Assembly: GCA_041398965.1 (NCBI GenBank)
Contig: JAWKTT010000033.1
Span: 1 to 51,557 of the forward strand
DNA length: 51,557 nucleotides
From: JAWKTT01 sp041398965
GTDB taxonomy: Bacteria > Planctomycetota > Planctomycetia > Planctomycetales > Planctomycetaceae
Direction: 5' to 3'
This document shows positions 16,208 to 26,158 of the stretch, in pieces. A program made the translations under genes and the position numbers. Each line of letters starts with the position of its first letter. Within the stretch, counting starts at the first letter, position 1. A model generated the notes under the pieces. It searched no databases, was not told the DNA's origin, and saw only the letters and a program-made list of their open reading frames with translations.

Positions 16208-19200
16208 CTATGGTTTCGTCACAAACTCACTCAGGTTCAATAGTGTGCGGGCCACCGACGTGTAGGCGGCGAGTGGGATTACGGAAGAGTCGGAGGAGAG
16301 TGGTGAGTCGCCGACACGGAGCAGGCTCTCGGCGGCGGGTCGATCTCCCCGGTATCGAACGAGTCGCTTTGACAGCAGTTCCTTGAGAATGGCGAGTTCG
16401 CGATCACTTGGCTCACGTGCTGTGACCGCTTCGAAACCGAACGAGAGCTTCTCTTCGACGGTACCAGAATGGTCGAGCATCTCCCCACCCAAGTGCCGTG
16501 CCGCTTCCACAAACTGCGGATCGTGTAAGAGGACGAACGCTTGCAGTGGAGTGTTGGTCTTCGATCGCCGCACGATGCAGAATTCCCTTTCCGGTGCATC
16601 GAAGGCTTGCATCGAGGGATGGGGGAGTGTTCGTTTCCAGAACGTGTACAAGCTGCGACGATACAAATCGTCGCCGACGCTTTGTTTCCAGGTTCGCGAG
16701 TAACCTGGACGATTGTTGATCTCCTCCCAGAGACCGGCCGGATGATACGGAAAAACACTCTCCCCGCCGACACGATTGGTCAACAGCCCGCTAACTTTCA
16801 AGGCGCTATCGCGGATCACTTCCGCGTCGAGTCGCATCCTTGGTCCTCGTGCCAGGTGGCGATTCTCTGGGTCAGACGCAAAGGTTGCATCGTCCACGAC
16901 CGACGACTGTCGATATGTCGCCGACAGGACGATCTGCTTGAGGAGGCGCTTGGTGTCCCAGCCCGATTCGACGAAGTCGACAGCAAGCCAATCGAGTAGA
17001 GCAGGATGCGACGGATAATCCCCTTGCGAGCCGAAGTCTTCAGTCGTTTTGACGAGTCCCGTTCCAAAGAAGTGTTGCCAGTACCGATTGACTGTCACGC
17101 GGGCCGTCAAAGGATGACCTGGCGCGACGAGCCACTGTGCGAAGCCAAGCCGATTACGAGGTGCTCCCTCAGGGAACGGCGGGAGGGCGGCTGGAGTCCC
17201 AGCCGAGACCTCTTCGCGAGGCTTGTCGTATTCGCCCCTTTCCAGTCGATGCGTCTTTCGCATTTGCGGACGATCCTGCATGACCATCGTCGTGGGGAAT
17301 GCCGTCACAGAGGTCAGCGACTCCCGCAGTCGGCGGGACTCTTGAGCCATCGCGACGAGTTCCGGTGAGCCATACGTCTCGGCGAGGAATTCTGCGAGCC
17401 GAGACTGTTGTGCTTCCGTTCTTTTTGAAGCTGGCGTCCCGACGATAGCCGCAATTTCGGCGGCCATTTTCCCCACTGGGCGATGGGCCTCCGAAATGCG
17501 AAACCTTCCAATCGCATGAGACTGCCCATACGTAAAGTGCAGTCGAACTCTCAGCAACTCCCCTTGTTTCAGTGTCAACGGTTCGGCCAAATGAAAGACT
17601 GCGGTGCAGTTCTCATGACGGGTGTTGCCGTCGACCGCCCAACCACCTCGGTCAATCTTTCCATCGATCGCAAGGGAAATGTCGAAGGAAGCCTGCGAAT
17701 AGTCCGCCTCCGCCGCCCGAATCTTCAGAGGTTCGCTCTCCTTAATGGCAGCTCCTTGCGGCTTCTTTGACGCGGCTTCTGCCACTGTGATGACGACTTC
17801 GCTGAGCACAAAGTTTCCGTTGAATGCACGTCCGGCCGACTTCTCGACGAAGGACTCATCCGTAAGAGCTTCTAATCTGAGGGCATGAATCGTCTCTCCC
17901 GTTCCCGCGAGATCGATCTCATAAACATCGTTTGCCGGCGACTTGCCGCCGACGAGCACACTCCGATCCTTATGCAACGTCATCGTTGCCCCCCCAGTCG
18001 AGACGAATCGCTCGGGAACGCCCCCAACCCAAGGGTCTTGCGATTCTTCAGTTGCCTTCCGCTCCCAGATGGCGACTTCGTTCGCGTGAGTGGCAAGTTC
18101 TTCCCGCAACCTCTGCTCCGCTGCCGCGAGGGCCTCTCGTTGCTGACCGAGTTGATCAAGCAACAAAGGGGACGCCACTTTCAATTTGGGGTCGAACCCA
18201 TTAAGACCTCGCTCGGGCACCTGATTGAAGAAGTCGAAAATCTGGTAGAAGTCGGTCTGCGTAAACGGGTCATACTTGTGGTCATGGCAGCGGGCGCAGT
18301 TCAAAGTCAGCCCCAGCCAGATGGTAGCCGTTGTGTTGACCCGATCGACGACATACTCCGTCCGGTACTCCTCATCAATGACCCCACCTTCAATGGTGAT
18401 CGGGTGATTGCGATGCAGCCCGGTCGCCAGTCGTGTCTGATCGGTCGCATCGGGAAGGAGGTCGCCGGCCAGCTGCTGGATCGTGAACTGATCGAACGGG
18501 AGATTCGTGTTGAGGGCGTGAATCACCCAGTCTCGCCAGCCCCATTGCTCCCGTTCGAGGTCGTACTGGTAGCCGTTCGTGTCGGCATACCGCGCTGCAT
18601 CAAGCCACTCGCGAGCAAAATGCTCCCCATAAGCCGACGAAGCAAGTAGCCTGTCGACAACTTTCTCATACGCTTCGGGAGTGGTATCGTTCAGGAACGC
18701 CCGTACTTCGTCGACGGATGGAGGAAGTCCCGTCAAATCGAGACTGACTCGACGCAACCAGGTTCGACGGTCCGCCTCTGCCGAAGGCTTCAAACCGGCT
18801 CGATCAAGGGGTTCCATGACGAACTGGTCCAACGGCTGACGGACCCAGTCGGGATTCGAAACGGCTGGCAACTCGGGACGCTGCGGCGGGATAAAAGCCC
18901 AGTGCGACTGATACTCTGCCCCTTCATTGATCCAGCGTTTCAAGATGTTGATCTCCGACTCCGTCAATGGCTTTCGTCCCGCATGGGCCGGCGGCATTCG
19001 CTCGTCTTCATCGGTCGACAGAATTCGCGAGATCAACTCGCTCTCGTTCGCATTTCCTGGAACGATCGCACTCTCCACGGCGGCTTCCCGCAGGTCGAGC
19101 CGCAGATCGGCATGGCGGGTCTTGTCGTCGGGACCGTGACAAAGGAGACACCGATCCGAAAGAATCGGACGAACATCCCGATTGAACTGCACCTTCTCTT

Positions 19201-19387
19201 CCGCCGCTCGAAGTGGTCCGAACCATTCCAGTTCGGCAAAGCGAGTGACCAACATCATCACGACCACCAACCGCAGCATCGTCTTGACGGCGTCGCGACG
19301 TGTTACCGCCCCCCTCGCAGGACATGCCATCGGCTGAGAACGTGTCGACTGCGGGCTTGGAACTCGAGGTGTCGTCGTCAATGGCAT
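16208..19387 (-). CDS. PSD1 family protein: cytochrome c, DUF1549 and DUF1553 domains
   Basis: A 1059-aa exported protein typical of planctomycetes. GGGAGAGA just before the ATG at 19387 supports the start; TRRDAVKTMLRLVVVMMLV looks like a signal with two Arg. A cytochrome c-like domain follows with CLLCH (Cys80, Cys83, His84) and the segment DERMPP. DUF1549 starts near SHWAFIPPQRPELP and includes REWLDAARYADTNGYQYD and the second heme-like motif CARCHDHKYDPF (Cys364, Cys367, His368). The DUF1553 part contains ARVTVNRYWQHFFGTGLV and MQAFDAPEREFCIVRRSKTNTPLQA. The family usually sits beside DUF1501 genes; here the DUF1501 gene is about 8 kb away. A role in polymer or sulfated-sugar breakdown is suggested in the literature but not proven. 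Confidence 0.93.
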   Translation of the reverse strand: MPLTTTPRVPSPQSTRSQPMACPARGAVTRRDAVKTMLRLVVVMMLVTRFAELEWFGPLRAAEEKVQFNRDVRPILSDRCLLCHGPDDKTRHADLRLDLREAAVESAIVPGNANESELISRILSTDEDERMPPAHAGRKPLTESEINILKRWINEGAEYQSHWAFIPPQRPELPAVSNPDWVRQPLDQFVMEPLDRAGLKPSAEADRRTWLRRVSLDLTGLPPSVDEVRAFLNDTTPEAYEKVVDRLLASSAYGEHFAREWLDAARYADTNGYQYDLEREQWGWRDWVIHALNTNLPFDQFTIQQLAGDLLPDATDQTRLATGLHRNHPITIEGGVIDEEYRTEYVVDRVNTTATIWLGLTLNCARCHDHKYDPFTQTDFYQIFDFFNQVPERGLNGFDPKLKVASPLLLDQLGQQREALAAAEQRLREELATHANEVAIWERKATEESQDPWVGGVPERFVSTGGATMTLHKDRSVLVGGKSPANDVYEIDLAGTGETIHALRLEALTDESFVEKSAGRAFNGNFVLSEVVITVAEAASKKPQGAAIKESEPLKIRAAEADYSQASFDISLAIDGKIDRGGWAVDGNTRHENCTAVFHLAEPLTLKQGELLRVRLHFTYGQSHAIGRFRISEAHRPVGKMAAEIAAIVGTPASKRTEAQQSRLAEFLAETYGSPELVAMAQESRRLRESLTSVTAFPTTMVMQDRPQMRKTHRLERGEYDKPREEVSAGTPAALPPFPEGAPRNRLGFAQWLVAPGHPLTARVTVNRYWQHFFGTGLVKTTEDFGSQGDYPSHPALLDWLAVDFVESGWDTKRLLKQIVLSATYRQSSVVDDATFASDPENRHLARGPRMRLDAEVIRDSALKVSGLLTNRVGGESVFPYHPAGLWEEINNRPGYSRTWKQSVGDDLYRRSLYTFWKRTLPHPSMQAFDAPEREFCIVRRSKTNTPLQAFVLLHDPQFVEAARHLGGEMLDHSGTVEEKLSFGFEAVTAREPSDRELAILKELLSKRLVRYRGDRPAAESLLRVGDSPLSSDSSVIPLAAYTSVARTLLNLSEFVTKP

Positions 19388-19613
19388 GGTGTCTCTCCCT
19401 ATCGAAGCTGTCGATATGTCGAAAAGGTCGTCCTTCCCAGAAGTATATCGAATCCCCCCAGATCATGTCCCGCCACGAGCAACGATTCGCTGCCGATCTT
19501 CCATGTTTGTCGGTCAACAATTGTGTCGTTGAACTCACTCGGCGACAGTTTGGACGGCTGTCGCACGGAGGGATATCCACAGGTGCCTTTCGAATCATGG
19601 CACAAGCGATTTG

Positions 19614-20399
19614 TCAGATGTCAAACGACATCTGGTCTTCTGCCAAGTCGGTCTGCGGGAAGATGCGGCGGGCGACGGGAAGTTCCACCTCTTTAGGGTC
19701 GGGGTGCAGGGGGTCGATGTGAGTGAGTAGAAGTCGCCCCACACCCGCTTCCTTCGCTAACTGGGCGACCGGAGTTGTATGACTGTGACCGGTCTTCACC
19801 GCCCATTCCTGCATCGCGTCGGGGAAGTAACACTCATGGACAAGCACATGCACTCCCCGAACAAACGGGACCGTTTCGGGATCGTCTGACGTGTCGGTGA
19901 CATAGGCCAACCGACGCGAGGAGTTTGCGTCCTTTCCGTTCTGCCCAGTTTCAGAGACATCGAGACGATAGCCGACCGACCCTCCCGGATGACGCGGCTG
20001 CCGACGGCTCACAACATGAACTCCCGGACTGACTTCAATTCCAGGGCCAGTCCCATCAGCGGAAAGGGGGATGAACTCGCAAGGAAGCTTGACCGGGAAC
20101 AGACGTTCCGAAAACAGTTGATTCTGTACCGTCTCCAATGTCTCGGCTGTTCCAAACAGACGCAGCTTCTTGATTTTTTCCAGATACAGATGCGGTATCA
20201 GATACGTCAACCCGACGACGTGATCGAGATGCGCATGCGTCAGGAAAATCGTGAGTTCAGGGGTCTGAAGGTGCTCCGCCAACCGATAGGTACCGGTCCC
20301 AGCATCAAAGAGAACCCCGATCTCCGGCAGAAAAATCCCCGCCGTTTCGCGTCGATCGTTGGGGTGATATCCCCCGGTTCCCAGAAAGATCGCACGCAT
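19614..20399 (-). CDS. MBL-fold metallo-hydrolase (RNase Z-like subgroup)
   Basis: A 261-aa metallo-beta-lactamase-fold protein, predicted cytoplasmic. The ATG at 20399 gives the standard N-terminus MRAIFLGTGGYHPN; an upstream in-frame start would add 15 residues. The metal motif THAHLDHVVGL (HxHxDH) is complete, followed by YVTDTSDD, VHECYF and HSHTT, and the final LLLTHIDP His, the order seen in RNase Z-like and arylsulfatase-like hydrolases. It lacks the long RNase Z exosite, so tRNA 3' processing is less likely than a small-molecule or phosphodiester substrate. It stands between PSD1 and ndk on the same strand with gaps above 170 bases. Confidence 0.85.
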   Translation of the reverse strand: MRAIFLGTGGYHPNDRRETAGIFLPEIGVLFDAGTGTYRLAEHLQTPELTIFLTHAHLDHVVGLTYLIPHLYLEKIKKLRLFGTAETLETVQNQLFSERLFPVKLPCEFIPLSADGTGPGIEVSPGVHVVSRRQPRHPGGSVGYRLDVSETGQNGKDANSSRRLAYVTDTSDDPETVPFVRGVHVLVHECYFPDAMQEWAVKTGHSHTTPVAQLAKEAGVGRLLLTHIDPLHPDPKEVELPVARRIFPQTDLAEDQMSFDI

Positions 20400-20564
20400 G
20401 AAGGAGCTTCCGTCACGAAGTGTTACACCCGGCATCCGACGCACGTAGAATCCCGTTGCCGTCGGATGTTGAAGTGATAGTGGGGGGCACTCATGATAAC
20501 ACCCGAACAGCCCAATCCGTAAGAGACATCAACACCTTATCGCGATCCAACGAACTTTCTTCGC

Positions 20565-20598
20565 CCCGTGGCACAGGCAACAGGGTCTGTGCCACGGG
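20565..20598. terminator. Hairpin CCCGTGGCACAG/CTGTGCCACGGG, probable terminator or dispersed repeat
   Basis: The arms 20565-20576 and 20587-20598 match perfectly over 12 bp with a 10-base loop. It lies 22 bases after the ndk stop codon. There is no U-tract. From memory, similar GTGGCACAGG palindromes recur between genes in other planctomycete genomes, so it may also be a dispersed repeat; this cannot be checked here. Confidence 0.55.
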
Positions 20599-20619
20599 CG
20601 ACTGACCAATTCTGCCAAA

Positions 20620-21084
20620 TTACTCGTCTGAAGCGGCGAGCCAGTCGGCGAGGGTGAGTTTGTAATCGAATAGTTCTTCTGGGCGAAAGTAGATCGGGAT
20701 TTCCCGTGCGGCGGCGGCGGTACCATCGCTGCCATGAATGAGGTTCATCTGACGTGAGGAACTGAAGTCTCCACGAATGGTGCCCGGTAAAGCGTCCCGA
20801 CCGTTCGTCTTGCCCATGAGGTCTCGCATTACCCGAATCGCTTCGATCCCTTCAACGCACAAAGCGATGATCGGACTCGCTGTGATGAAGGCTTCCAACT
20901 GCGGGTAGAAGGGGCGTTCGACATGCTCGGCATAGTGCTCCTTCGACATTTCAGGAGTGACTTGCAGCATCTTCAGGCCGACAATTTTGTAGCCCTTATT
21001 CTCGATGCGGGTCAGAATCTCGCCGCACAGTCGGCGGTGAATGGCGTCGGGCTTCAATAGGATGAGTGTACGTTCGGCTGGCAT
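20620..21084 (-). CDS. ndk: Nucleoside diphosphate kinase
   Basis: A 154-aa Ndk, which moves the gamma-phosphate of ATP to other nucleoside diphosphates through a phospho-His. The catalytic segment NLIHGSDGTAAAAREI holds His117; Lys11 (LLKPDAI) and the NGRDALPGTIRGDF segment are also present. The usual Ser-x-Glu after HGSD is replaced by Gly-Thr-Ala, a small departure from the commonest motif. Length is standard. The epimerase gene lies 62 bases upstream on the same strand, so the two may form an operon, and a strong hairpin follows. Confidence 0.96.
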   Translation of the reverse strand: MPAERTLILLKPDAIHRRLCGEILTRIENKGYKIVGLKMLQVTPEMSKEHYAEHVERPFYPQLEAFITASPIIALCVEGIEAIRVMRDLMGKTNGRDALPGTIRGDFSSSRQMNLIHGSDGTAAAAREIPIYFRPEELFDYKLTLADWLAASDE

Positions 21085-21146
21085 AACTTGAGTGTTCTAT
21101 CGGGATTGAGGAAACGGAATATCACGTTGCGACGAATTCAAACGCA

Positions 21147-22133
21147 TTAGGTCTTCGGGGTCAACGCCGGTTGCGATTTCTTCCAGGCAATGAGTTCGTC
21201 GAGTATTTGGGCCAGTGTCGACGTCGGCTTCTGACCAATCGTCTTCGCTAACTTAGAGACATCGGGAACACGGCGGCGGACATCTTCGAAGTCTGCCCCG
21301 TAAGCCTCGGTGTAGGGGAGATGCTGAATCGGAATCGAGGGATCGACCCGGGCGACAACGGCTTCGGCCAGCTGTTGAATGGAGATCGGCTGATCGCTGC
21401 CGATGTTGTAGATTTCCCCGGCAGCGTGGGGGGTGTCGACCAACTTTCGGACACAGCCGACGACCTCGCGGACATGGGCAAAACATCGCTCTTGAGCCCC
21501 ATCGTCGTAAACGACAACTGGACCTCCGGAGAGGGCCTGGTCGACAAATCGTGGAACGACCATCCCATACTGACCGACTTGTCGTGGGCCGACAACGTTA
21601 AAGAATCGACCAATAAACACCGGCAGTCCGAATTTGCGGTGATACGCCAACGCGAGAAACTCGTCGATTGCTTTCGAGCATCCGTACGCCCAACGTGGGC
21701 GCGAAGTCGGGCCAAGTTGTAAGTCATCTTCTTCCGTCCAACGCTCCTTCGGGTTTTTCCCATAGACTTCACTCGTCGATGCGAGAAAGAAGGGGCGTTT
21801 CCCCTGCAACGCGAGACGCAGCAGCACTTCGGTTGGATAGATGTTGGTTTCGATCGTATGGACCGGATCGTCGGCGACAAGTTTGACCCCCACGGCGGCG
21901 GCAAGGTGATAGATGATGTCCGCATCGGAAGCCGCCTCGGCCACCGCGAACTGATCAAGGATGGACCCTTCGACGATACGCAGGTTGGGGTGTCCGTCGA
22001 CTCCCTGAAGATTTTTGCGTCGGCCAGTCGAGAGATCGTCGATAATCGTCACCGCATAACCGTCAGCCAGTAAGCTTTCGGTCAAATGGCTCCCAATAAA
22101 CCCGGCACCACCGGTCACTAGACAGCGTTTCAT
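21147..22133 (-). CDS. NAD-dependent epimerase/dehydratase (extended SDR)
   Basis: A 328-aa extended short-chain dehydrogenase acting on nucleotide sugars. VTGGAGFIGSH (6-16) binds NAD; Asp32-Asp33 fits NAD preference; the catalytic triad is in FLASTSEVYG (Ser119, Thr120, Ser121) and WAYGCSK (Tyr150, Lys154). FIGRFFNVVGPRQ and GAQERCFAHVREVV are substrate-domain segments. The family includes UDP-glucose 4-epimerase and UDP-glucuronate decarboxylase; the sequence fits either, so no symbol is given. It lies directly upstream of ndk; a link to nucleotide-sugar supply is plausible but inferred. Confidence 0.9.
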   Translation of the reverse strand: MKRCLVTGGAGFIGSHLTESLLADGYAVTIIDDLSTGRRKNLQGVDGHPNLRIVEGSILDQFAVAEAASDADIIYHLAAAVGVKLVADDPVHTIETNIYPTEVLLRLALQGKRPFFLASTSEVYGKNPKERWTEEDDLQLGPTSRPRWAYGCSKAIDEFLALAYHRKFGLPVFIGRFFNVVGPRQVGQYGMVVPRFVDQALSGGPVVVYDDGAQERCFAHVREVVGCVRKLVDTPHAAGEIYNIGSDQPISIQQLAEAVVARVDPSIPIQHLPYTEAYGADFEDVRRRVPDVSKLAKTIGQKPTSTLAQILDELIAWKKSQPALTPKT

Positions 22134-22281
22134 CGAAGTTGATCCTGCATGAGAGAATAAAGTAGCAAGGTACGGAAACCCCGTTCCGGTTGCCAGTCGT
22201 GAGGCAGGACTTTGTCAGCAAAGCACAGCGGCAGTCGCTCTTCGGCTGACAAACCGTCGGCTCAGTCGATACGATGTCTTC

Positions 22282-22713
22282 ATGCAAGCATCACCCTTTA
22301 CAGACGACGAACTCCTGGCCTATCTGGATGAGATGCTGCCTGTCGAACGGGCCGCTGCGTTGGAGGCTGCGCTACGAAGTTCTGTCGATCTCACGCAGAA
22401 AGTCTCTCAGTTGATTCGCCGTCGCGATCAAGGGGGGCATACTGTCGGCGAAATCTGGCGTCGCCAACGGCTCAGTTGTCCGACGAGGTCGGAGTTAGGA
22501 AGCCTGTTGCTCGGAACAGCCGATGAGGCCGAAAAAACATACATCGAGTTTCATCTGCGGACGATCGGTTGTCGAGTCTGCCTTGCGAATCTCGATGATT
22601 TGCAAGCGAGCCAGTCAGCCGACAGCGAAGCCCCACTCCGCCGTCAACGCTTCTTCGAGTCATCCGCCGGAACCCTGCGTCACCAGCGCGACGATATTGA
22701 TATCCGGCAGTAA
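22282..22713 (+). CDS. Planctomycete conserved anti-sigma-like protein
   Basis: A 143-aa protein starting FTDDELLAYLDEMLPVERAAAL, resembling a segment common in planctomycete proteins with an anti-sigma zinc-finger-like fold. The second half has EFHLRTIGCRVCLANLDDL, with a Cys-x-x-Cys that may bind zinc with the preceding His. No membrane segment follows, so it is probably cytoplasmic. No ECF sigma factor gene is adjacent in the window, so an anti-sigma role is inference. Divergent from the epimerase gene. Confidence 0.72.
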   Translation: MQASPFTDDELLAYLDEMLPVERAAALEAALRSSVDLTQKVSQLIRRRDQGGHTVGEIWRRQRLSCPTRSELGSLLLGTADEAEKTYIEFHLRTIGCRVCLANLDDLQASQSADSEAPLRRQRFFESSAGTLRHQRDDIDIRQ

Positions 22714-22787
22714 CTCGAACCAAAAATCCCCGATGCAAAGCCCCTTGACCTCGTCGAGGGAACCCCGGTCGAACGTGGCATTCCCAA

Positions 22788-23471
22788 TCACACCTCGCAT
22801 CCCCGACGCCACGATTCCGCTTCAGCCATGCACGCCCCCATCTTTTCGCTCGCAAGCTGCAAGAGTTCCTGCTCTCGCCCGGGAGCGATCAGTTGTGCCA
22901 GTTCTTCGGCAGGAAGCGGGGGACCGAAGACAATGCGGACCGATTTAGGGCGTGGAAGGATCGCTCCCCGCGGCATGACATGTTGCGCCCCGGCAATCCC
23001 GACTGGAATGACAGGGACCCCGACACGTCGAACCAACGCAAGCAGCCCCGGCTTCAACGGACCAAGTTGGCCGTCGGAACGTCGCGTCCCCTCGGGAAAG
23101 ATTCCAACATAGAACCCCGCTTCCATCCGAGCGATCGCCTCCCTGAGACTCTCCGTCGAGGCTGCCGAACGTCGCATCGGGACGACGTACGTATTCCTCA
23201 GCACCCAACCAACAAACGGAACTCGAAACAGATTCTCCCTCGCCAGGTAGCTGACCGGACGTCGAAGACATGCTCCAACAAGCAACGGGTCCAGAAAACT
23301 CTGGTGATTCACCAGGAACAAGGCCCCTCCATCGACCGGTAAATGCTCGAATCCGCGCGCCCGAGACCGAATCCAAAAGAAGAAGAAGGGACGCAACAGA
23401 ATCTGGATCGTGCTCCAGACCCAGTTCCGTCGAAAGGGGCTCCCGACACGAGTCGTCACCGATTCAGACAA
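22788..23471 (-). CDS. plsC: 1-acyl-sn-glycerol-3-phosphate acyltransferase
   Basis: A 227-aa PlsC-type acyltransferase that makes phosphatidic acid at the inner membrane face. The catalytic NHQSFLD (His56, Asp61) and the FPEGTR motif (125-130) are intact, with a further VPVIPVGIAGA block. A hydrophobic stretch (IQILLRPFFFFWI) anchors the N-terminus. The start is TTG at 23471: GGAG stands seven bases upstream, and a GTG four codons later is the alternative. MutL is encoded upstream on the same strand with a gap of about 86 bases. Confidence 0.92.
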   Translation of the reverse strand: MSESVTTRVGSPFRRNWVWSTIQILLRPFFFFWIRSRARGFEHLPVDGGALFLVNHQSFLDPLLVGACLRRPVSYLARENLFRVPFVGWVLRNTYVVPMRRSAASTESLREAIARMEAGFYVGIFPEGTRRSDGQLGPLKPGLLALVRRVGVPVIPVGIAGAQHVMPRGAILPRPKSVRIVFGPPLPAEELAQLIAPGREQELLQLASEKMGACMAEAESWRRGCEV

Positions 23472-23557
23472 TACAACACTCCGAAGAAAGGGATGAATTC
23501 AGAATCGACGACGTATCGATCGACAAGGAGACCCGTAGTGCCAGTAAGGTGTCGCCA

Positions 23558-25747
23558 CTATCCGAGTCGTCCAAACTGACGATCGAGTTCCTGACGTGAA
23601 AGCATCAACGCCGTTGGCCGACCGTGCGGGCAGTGATGGGCATCGTCAACGAGATGCCGTTGGGCCAGCAGTGCCGACATCTCTTCGGGCGTCAATCGTT
23701 GTCCCGCTTTGATTGCCGACTTGCAGGACATCATATGCAGGAGGCTATCGAGCAAGTCTCTTCGCGAGACCTTCTGCCCCGACGACTCCAGTTGTTCGAC
23801 AATACCCCTTAGGAGATCGACTGGGTCCGCCTTCCGGAGCATGATGGGGTATCCCGACAGAGCAATTGTGTTTCCGCCAAACTCCTCTACGAGCAATCCG
23901 AGTTCTTTCAGCAGGTCGACCTGATCAAGCAGTAACCCCGCCTCTCGTGCTGTCATTTCGAGAGGGACCGGCATCAACAGACGTTGAATCTCGACAGTCC
24001 CGGCCAAAACACGATTCCGGAGATATTCATACATGATCCGTTCATGTAAAGCGTGCTGATCGATAACCGTCAGCCCGTCTCCCGTTTCGACGACGATGTA
24101 ACAGTCATGCACCTGCATTGCCCGGAGTTCGGCCGTTGCCGAAGTCGGTCGTTCGGCCCCCTCCGCCATGGGCACATGCACGATCCCTCCCGCACGACTC
24201 TCAATTGCCGACCCATATCCGATCGGCGGACCAACAGTTGCCCCCTCAGATTGATGAGCAACGTCATCTCTCCAAACTTCGCCCGCATCCTGCCTTGCAA
24301 CGACACCGTCCATAACAGGATCGGCCTCGGAATGCTCCATCGCCTCATTGACTGTCGGGTCAAATCGGTGGCCCAGCGAAGTTGACCCGAACGGGATGCC
24401 ACTCGACGATGACGTCGGCCATCGTGAGAATCCTTCCGATTGAGCTGAGGGATAACCGTCGAGACTACTCGCCCCACTTTCGAGTTTCGGCACTGGCAAA
24501 CCCGCTCGACCCGCCTCCAGTGACGTGATCTGATCCATTTTCGCTTCGAGGTCGGAGACATCCTCTTGAGGTTTCCAACCGGCGATCTGCTGCGTTGCCC
24601 ACGACTTCAACTGTTGCTGGACATCCATCTGCTTCTGCAACCGCCCAGGTTCGTCGGACAGTCTTCCCGAAACCGACACAGGAGAGTCCGGATCGCTGTC
24701 GTCGATTGTCGGGTTCAGTCGAAACTTCGATCCCAGATCCATCCCGAGAAACTTGGTCCGCAACGTCGAAAGCATCAGCCGATACAACTGGGCACTGTCG
24801 AGAAACCGTACTTCACTCTTTGTGGGATGGACGTTGACGTCCACTTGTTCCGGAGGAATTTCCAGGAAGAGAAACGCCACCGGATATCGCCCGGTCATCA
24901 AGATGCCCCGATATCCTTCCCCGAGAGCATGTTGCAGTGAACGGTCTTGAATCCAGCGACCATTGAGGAACAAATACTGTCCCTTCCGGGTCCCCTTGCT
25001 GATGGAAGGATGGGCGACATATCCCCAAAGTCGAGCCTCTCCATGAGTCGCTTCGATCGGGATCAGTTTGTCTCCTAATTCATTCCCATGGAACAACGTG
25101 AGCCGTTCCAAGAGGCTATGCGTCGCGGGCAATTCGTACACCAGTCGCCCGTTGTGTTTCAACGTGAGGTGCAAGTTCGGACAGGCAAGGGCGATGCGGG
25201 TGAACTGCTCGGCGATGTGGGCAAACTCGGTTGCCGGTGTCTTCATGAACTTGCGACGAACCGGCGTGTTGAGAAACAACTGACGCACTTCGATCTGTGT
25301 CCCGACCGGACACCCACAGGCCCGCGGCTCCTTGACGATTCCTCCATCGACCTCAAGCTCCATTCCGGTCAACTGCGTCGCCTGTCGACTTCGCAGACGG
25401 AACCGCGAAACCTCCGCGATCGACGCGAGTGCCTCTCCACGAAACCCACGCGTGCGCACGCGGAACAAGTCGTCGGCGTCGCGAAGTTTACTCGTCGCAT
25501 GGGCCGAGACCGAGAGTTCGATGTCATCTGGATGAATTCCCTCGCCGGTGTCGACAATGCGAATCAGCTCGCTTCCCCCTTGTTCGATCTCGACATCAAT
25601 CCGAGACGCTAAGGCGTCGACGGAGTTCTCCATGAGTTCCTTCACAACACTGGCAGCGCGTTCGATCACCTCCCCCGCTGCGATCTTGTTGACCACCCCC
25701 TGAGGCAACTGCCGAATTCGATGTTCCACCTCCATGAACGCCGCCAT
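23558..25747 (-). CDS. mutL: DNA mismatch repair protein MutL
   Basis: A 729-aa MutL. The frame is open further upstream, but family-like sequence begins at the ATG at 25747 (MAAFMEVEHRIRQLPQGVV); the ATG four codons later is an alternative. ATPase motifs are present: VVKELMENSVDA (Glu37, Asn41), DTGEGI and TRGFRGEALASI. GEVIERAASVV has Ala where most MutL have Pro. A linker rich in Ser/Pro/Asp follows, then the endonuclease motif VIDQHALHERIMYE (Asp563-Glu574), CKSAIKAGQRL and CPHGRPTALM, so the protein should nick DNA as in bacteria without MutH. Acts with MutS at mismatches. Confidence 0.95.
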   Translation of the reverse strand: MAAFMEVEHRIRQLPQGVVNKIAAGEVIERAASVVKELMENSVDALASRIDVEIEQGGSELIRIVDTGEGIHPDDIELSVSAHATSKLRDADDLFRVRTRGFRGEALASIAEVSRFRLRSRQATQLTGMELEVDGGIVKEPRACGCPVGTQIEVRQLFLNTPVRRKFMKTPATEFAHIAEQFTRIALACPNLHLTLKHNGRLVYELPATHSLLERLTLFHGNELGDKLIPIEATHGEARLWGYVAHPSISKGTRKGQYLFLNGRWIQDRSLQHALGEGYRGILMTGRYPVAFLFLEIPPEQVDVNVHPTKSEVRFLDSAQLYRLMLSTLRTKFLGMDLGSKFRLNPTIDDSDPDSPVSVSGRLSDEPGRLQKQMDVQQQLKSWATQQIAGWKPQEDVSDLEAKMDQITSLEAGRAGLPVPKLESGASSLDGYPSAQSEGFSRWPTSSSSGIPFGSTSLGHRFDPTVNEAMEHSEADPVMDGVVARQDAGEVWRDDVAHQSEGATVGPPIGYGSAIESRAGGIVHVPMAEGAERPTSATAELRAMQVHDCYIVVETGDGLTVIDQHALHERIMYEYLRNRVLAGTVEIQRLLMPVPLEMTAREAGLLLDQVDLLKELGLLVEEFGGNTIALSGYPIMLRKADPVDLLRGIVEQLESSGQKVSRRDLLDSLLHMMSCKSAIKAGQRLTPEEMSALLAQRHLVDDAHHCPHGRPTALMLSRQELDRQFGRLG

Positions 25748-26158
25748 CTCTGGTTTTTCCTCACTCGATCCGTAATTGTTCCGCAAACTGTTGAGACAAA
25801 TGTCGAGACTGTCGTCTCCTGATCCCCACGTGTCGCCCTCCCTTCTCCCTGGAGGGTGCTGGGCATGTACACTGTACCCCGTCGAGGGTTGGCAAACAAT
25901 TCTCAGCAATTTCTCGCCCGTTCGGTCGACCTTCAGGTTGCTCCCAGTCGACAACGTATGACCGTCACAATCGGGCAGAACGATGCGATCGACCACGACT
26001 TAGGCCAATTCACGTCATCGGGGAGAAGTCGGAGAGTTTGAGAGCAGAAGTCTACCGATGACGATACTGGTGGGGCCAAATGTCGGGAGTCTAGGGGGAG
26101 CGATTCCGGGATTCTTCGCCGTCCAGATGACTCGCCATATTGGGAAAGGATTTCGCAA
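25748..26158. other. Divergent intergenic region of mutL
   Basis: About 410 bases between mutL and the beta-barrel gene. It contains the perfect palindrome GTACACTGTAC (25867-25877) and a hairpin CCCTCC/GGAGGG close by. Neither matches a regulator site known to me. No convincing gene. Confidence 0.45.

Noticed and set aside
16038..16265. Plus-strand frame with the segment GWRDYYYSSVTDPSCEWLNH
   Set aside because: It looks somewhat protein-like, but lacks a ribosome site and overlaps the conserved end of the PSD1 gene by 58 bases.
25867..25877. GTACACTGTAC as a LexA site upstream of mutL
   Set aside because: A perfect palindrome, but spacing and sequence do not match LexA boxes I know; left as an unassigned palindrome.
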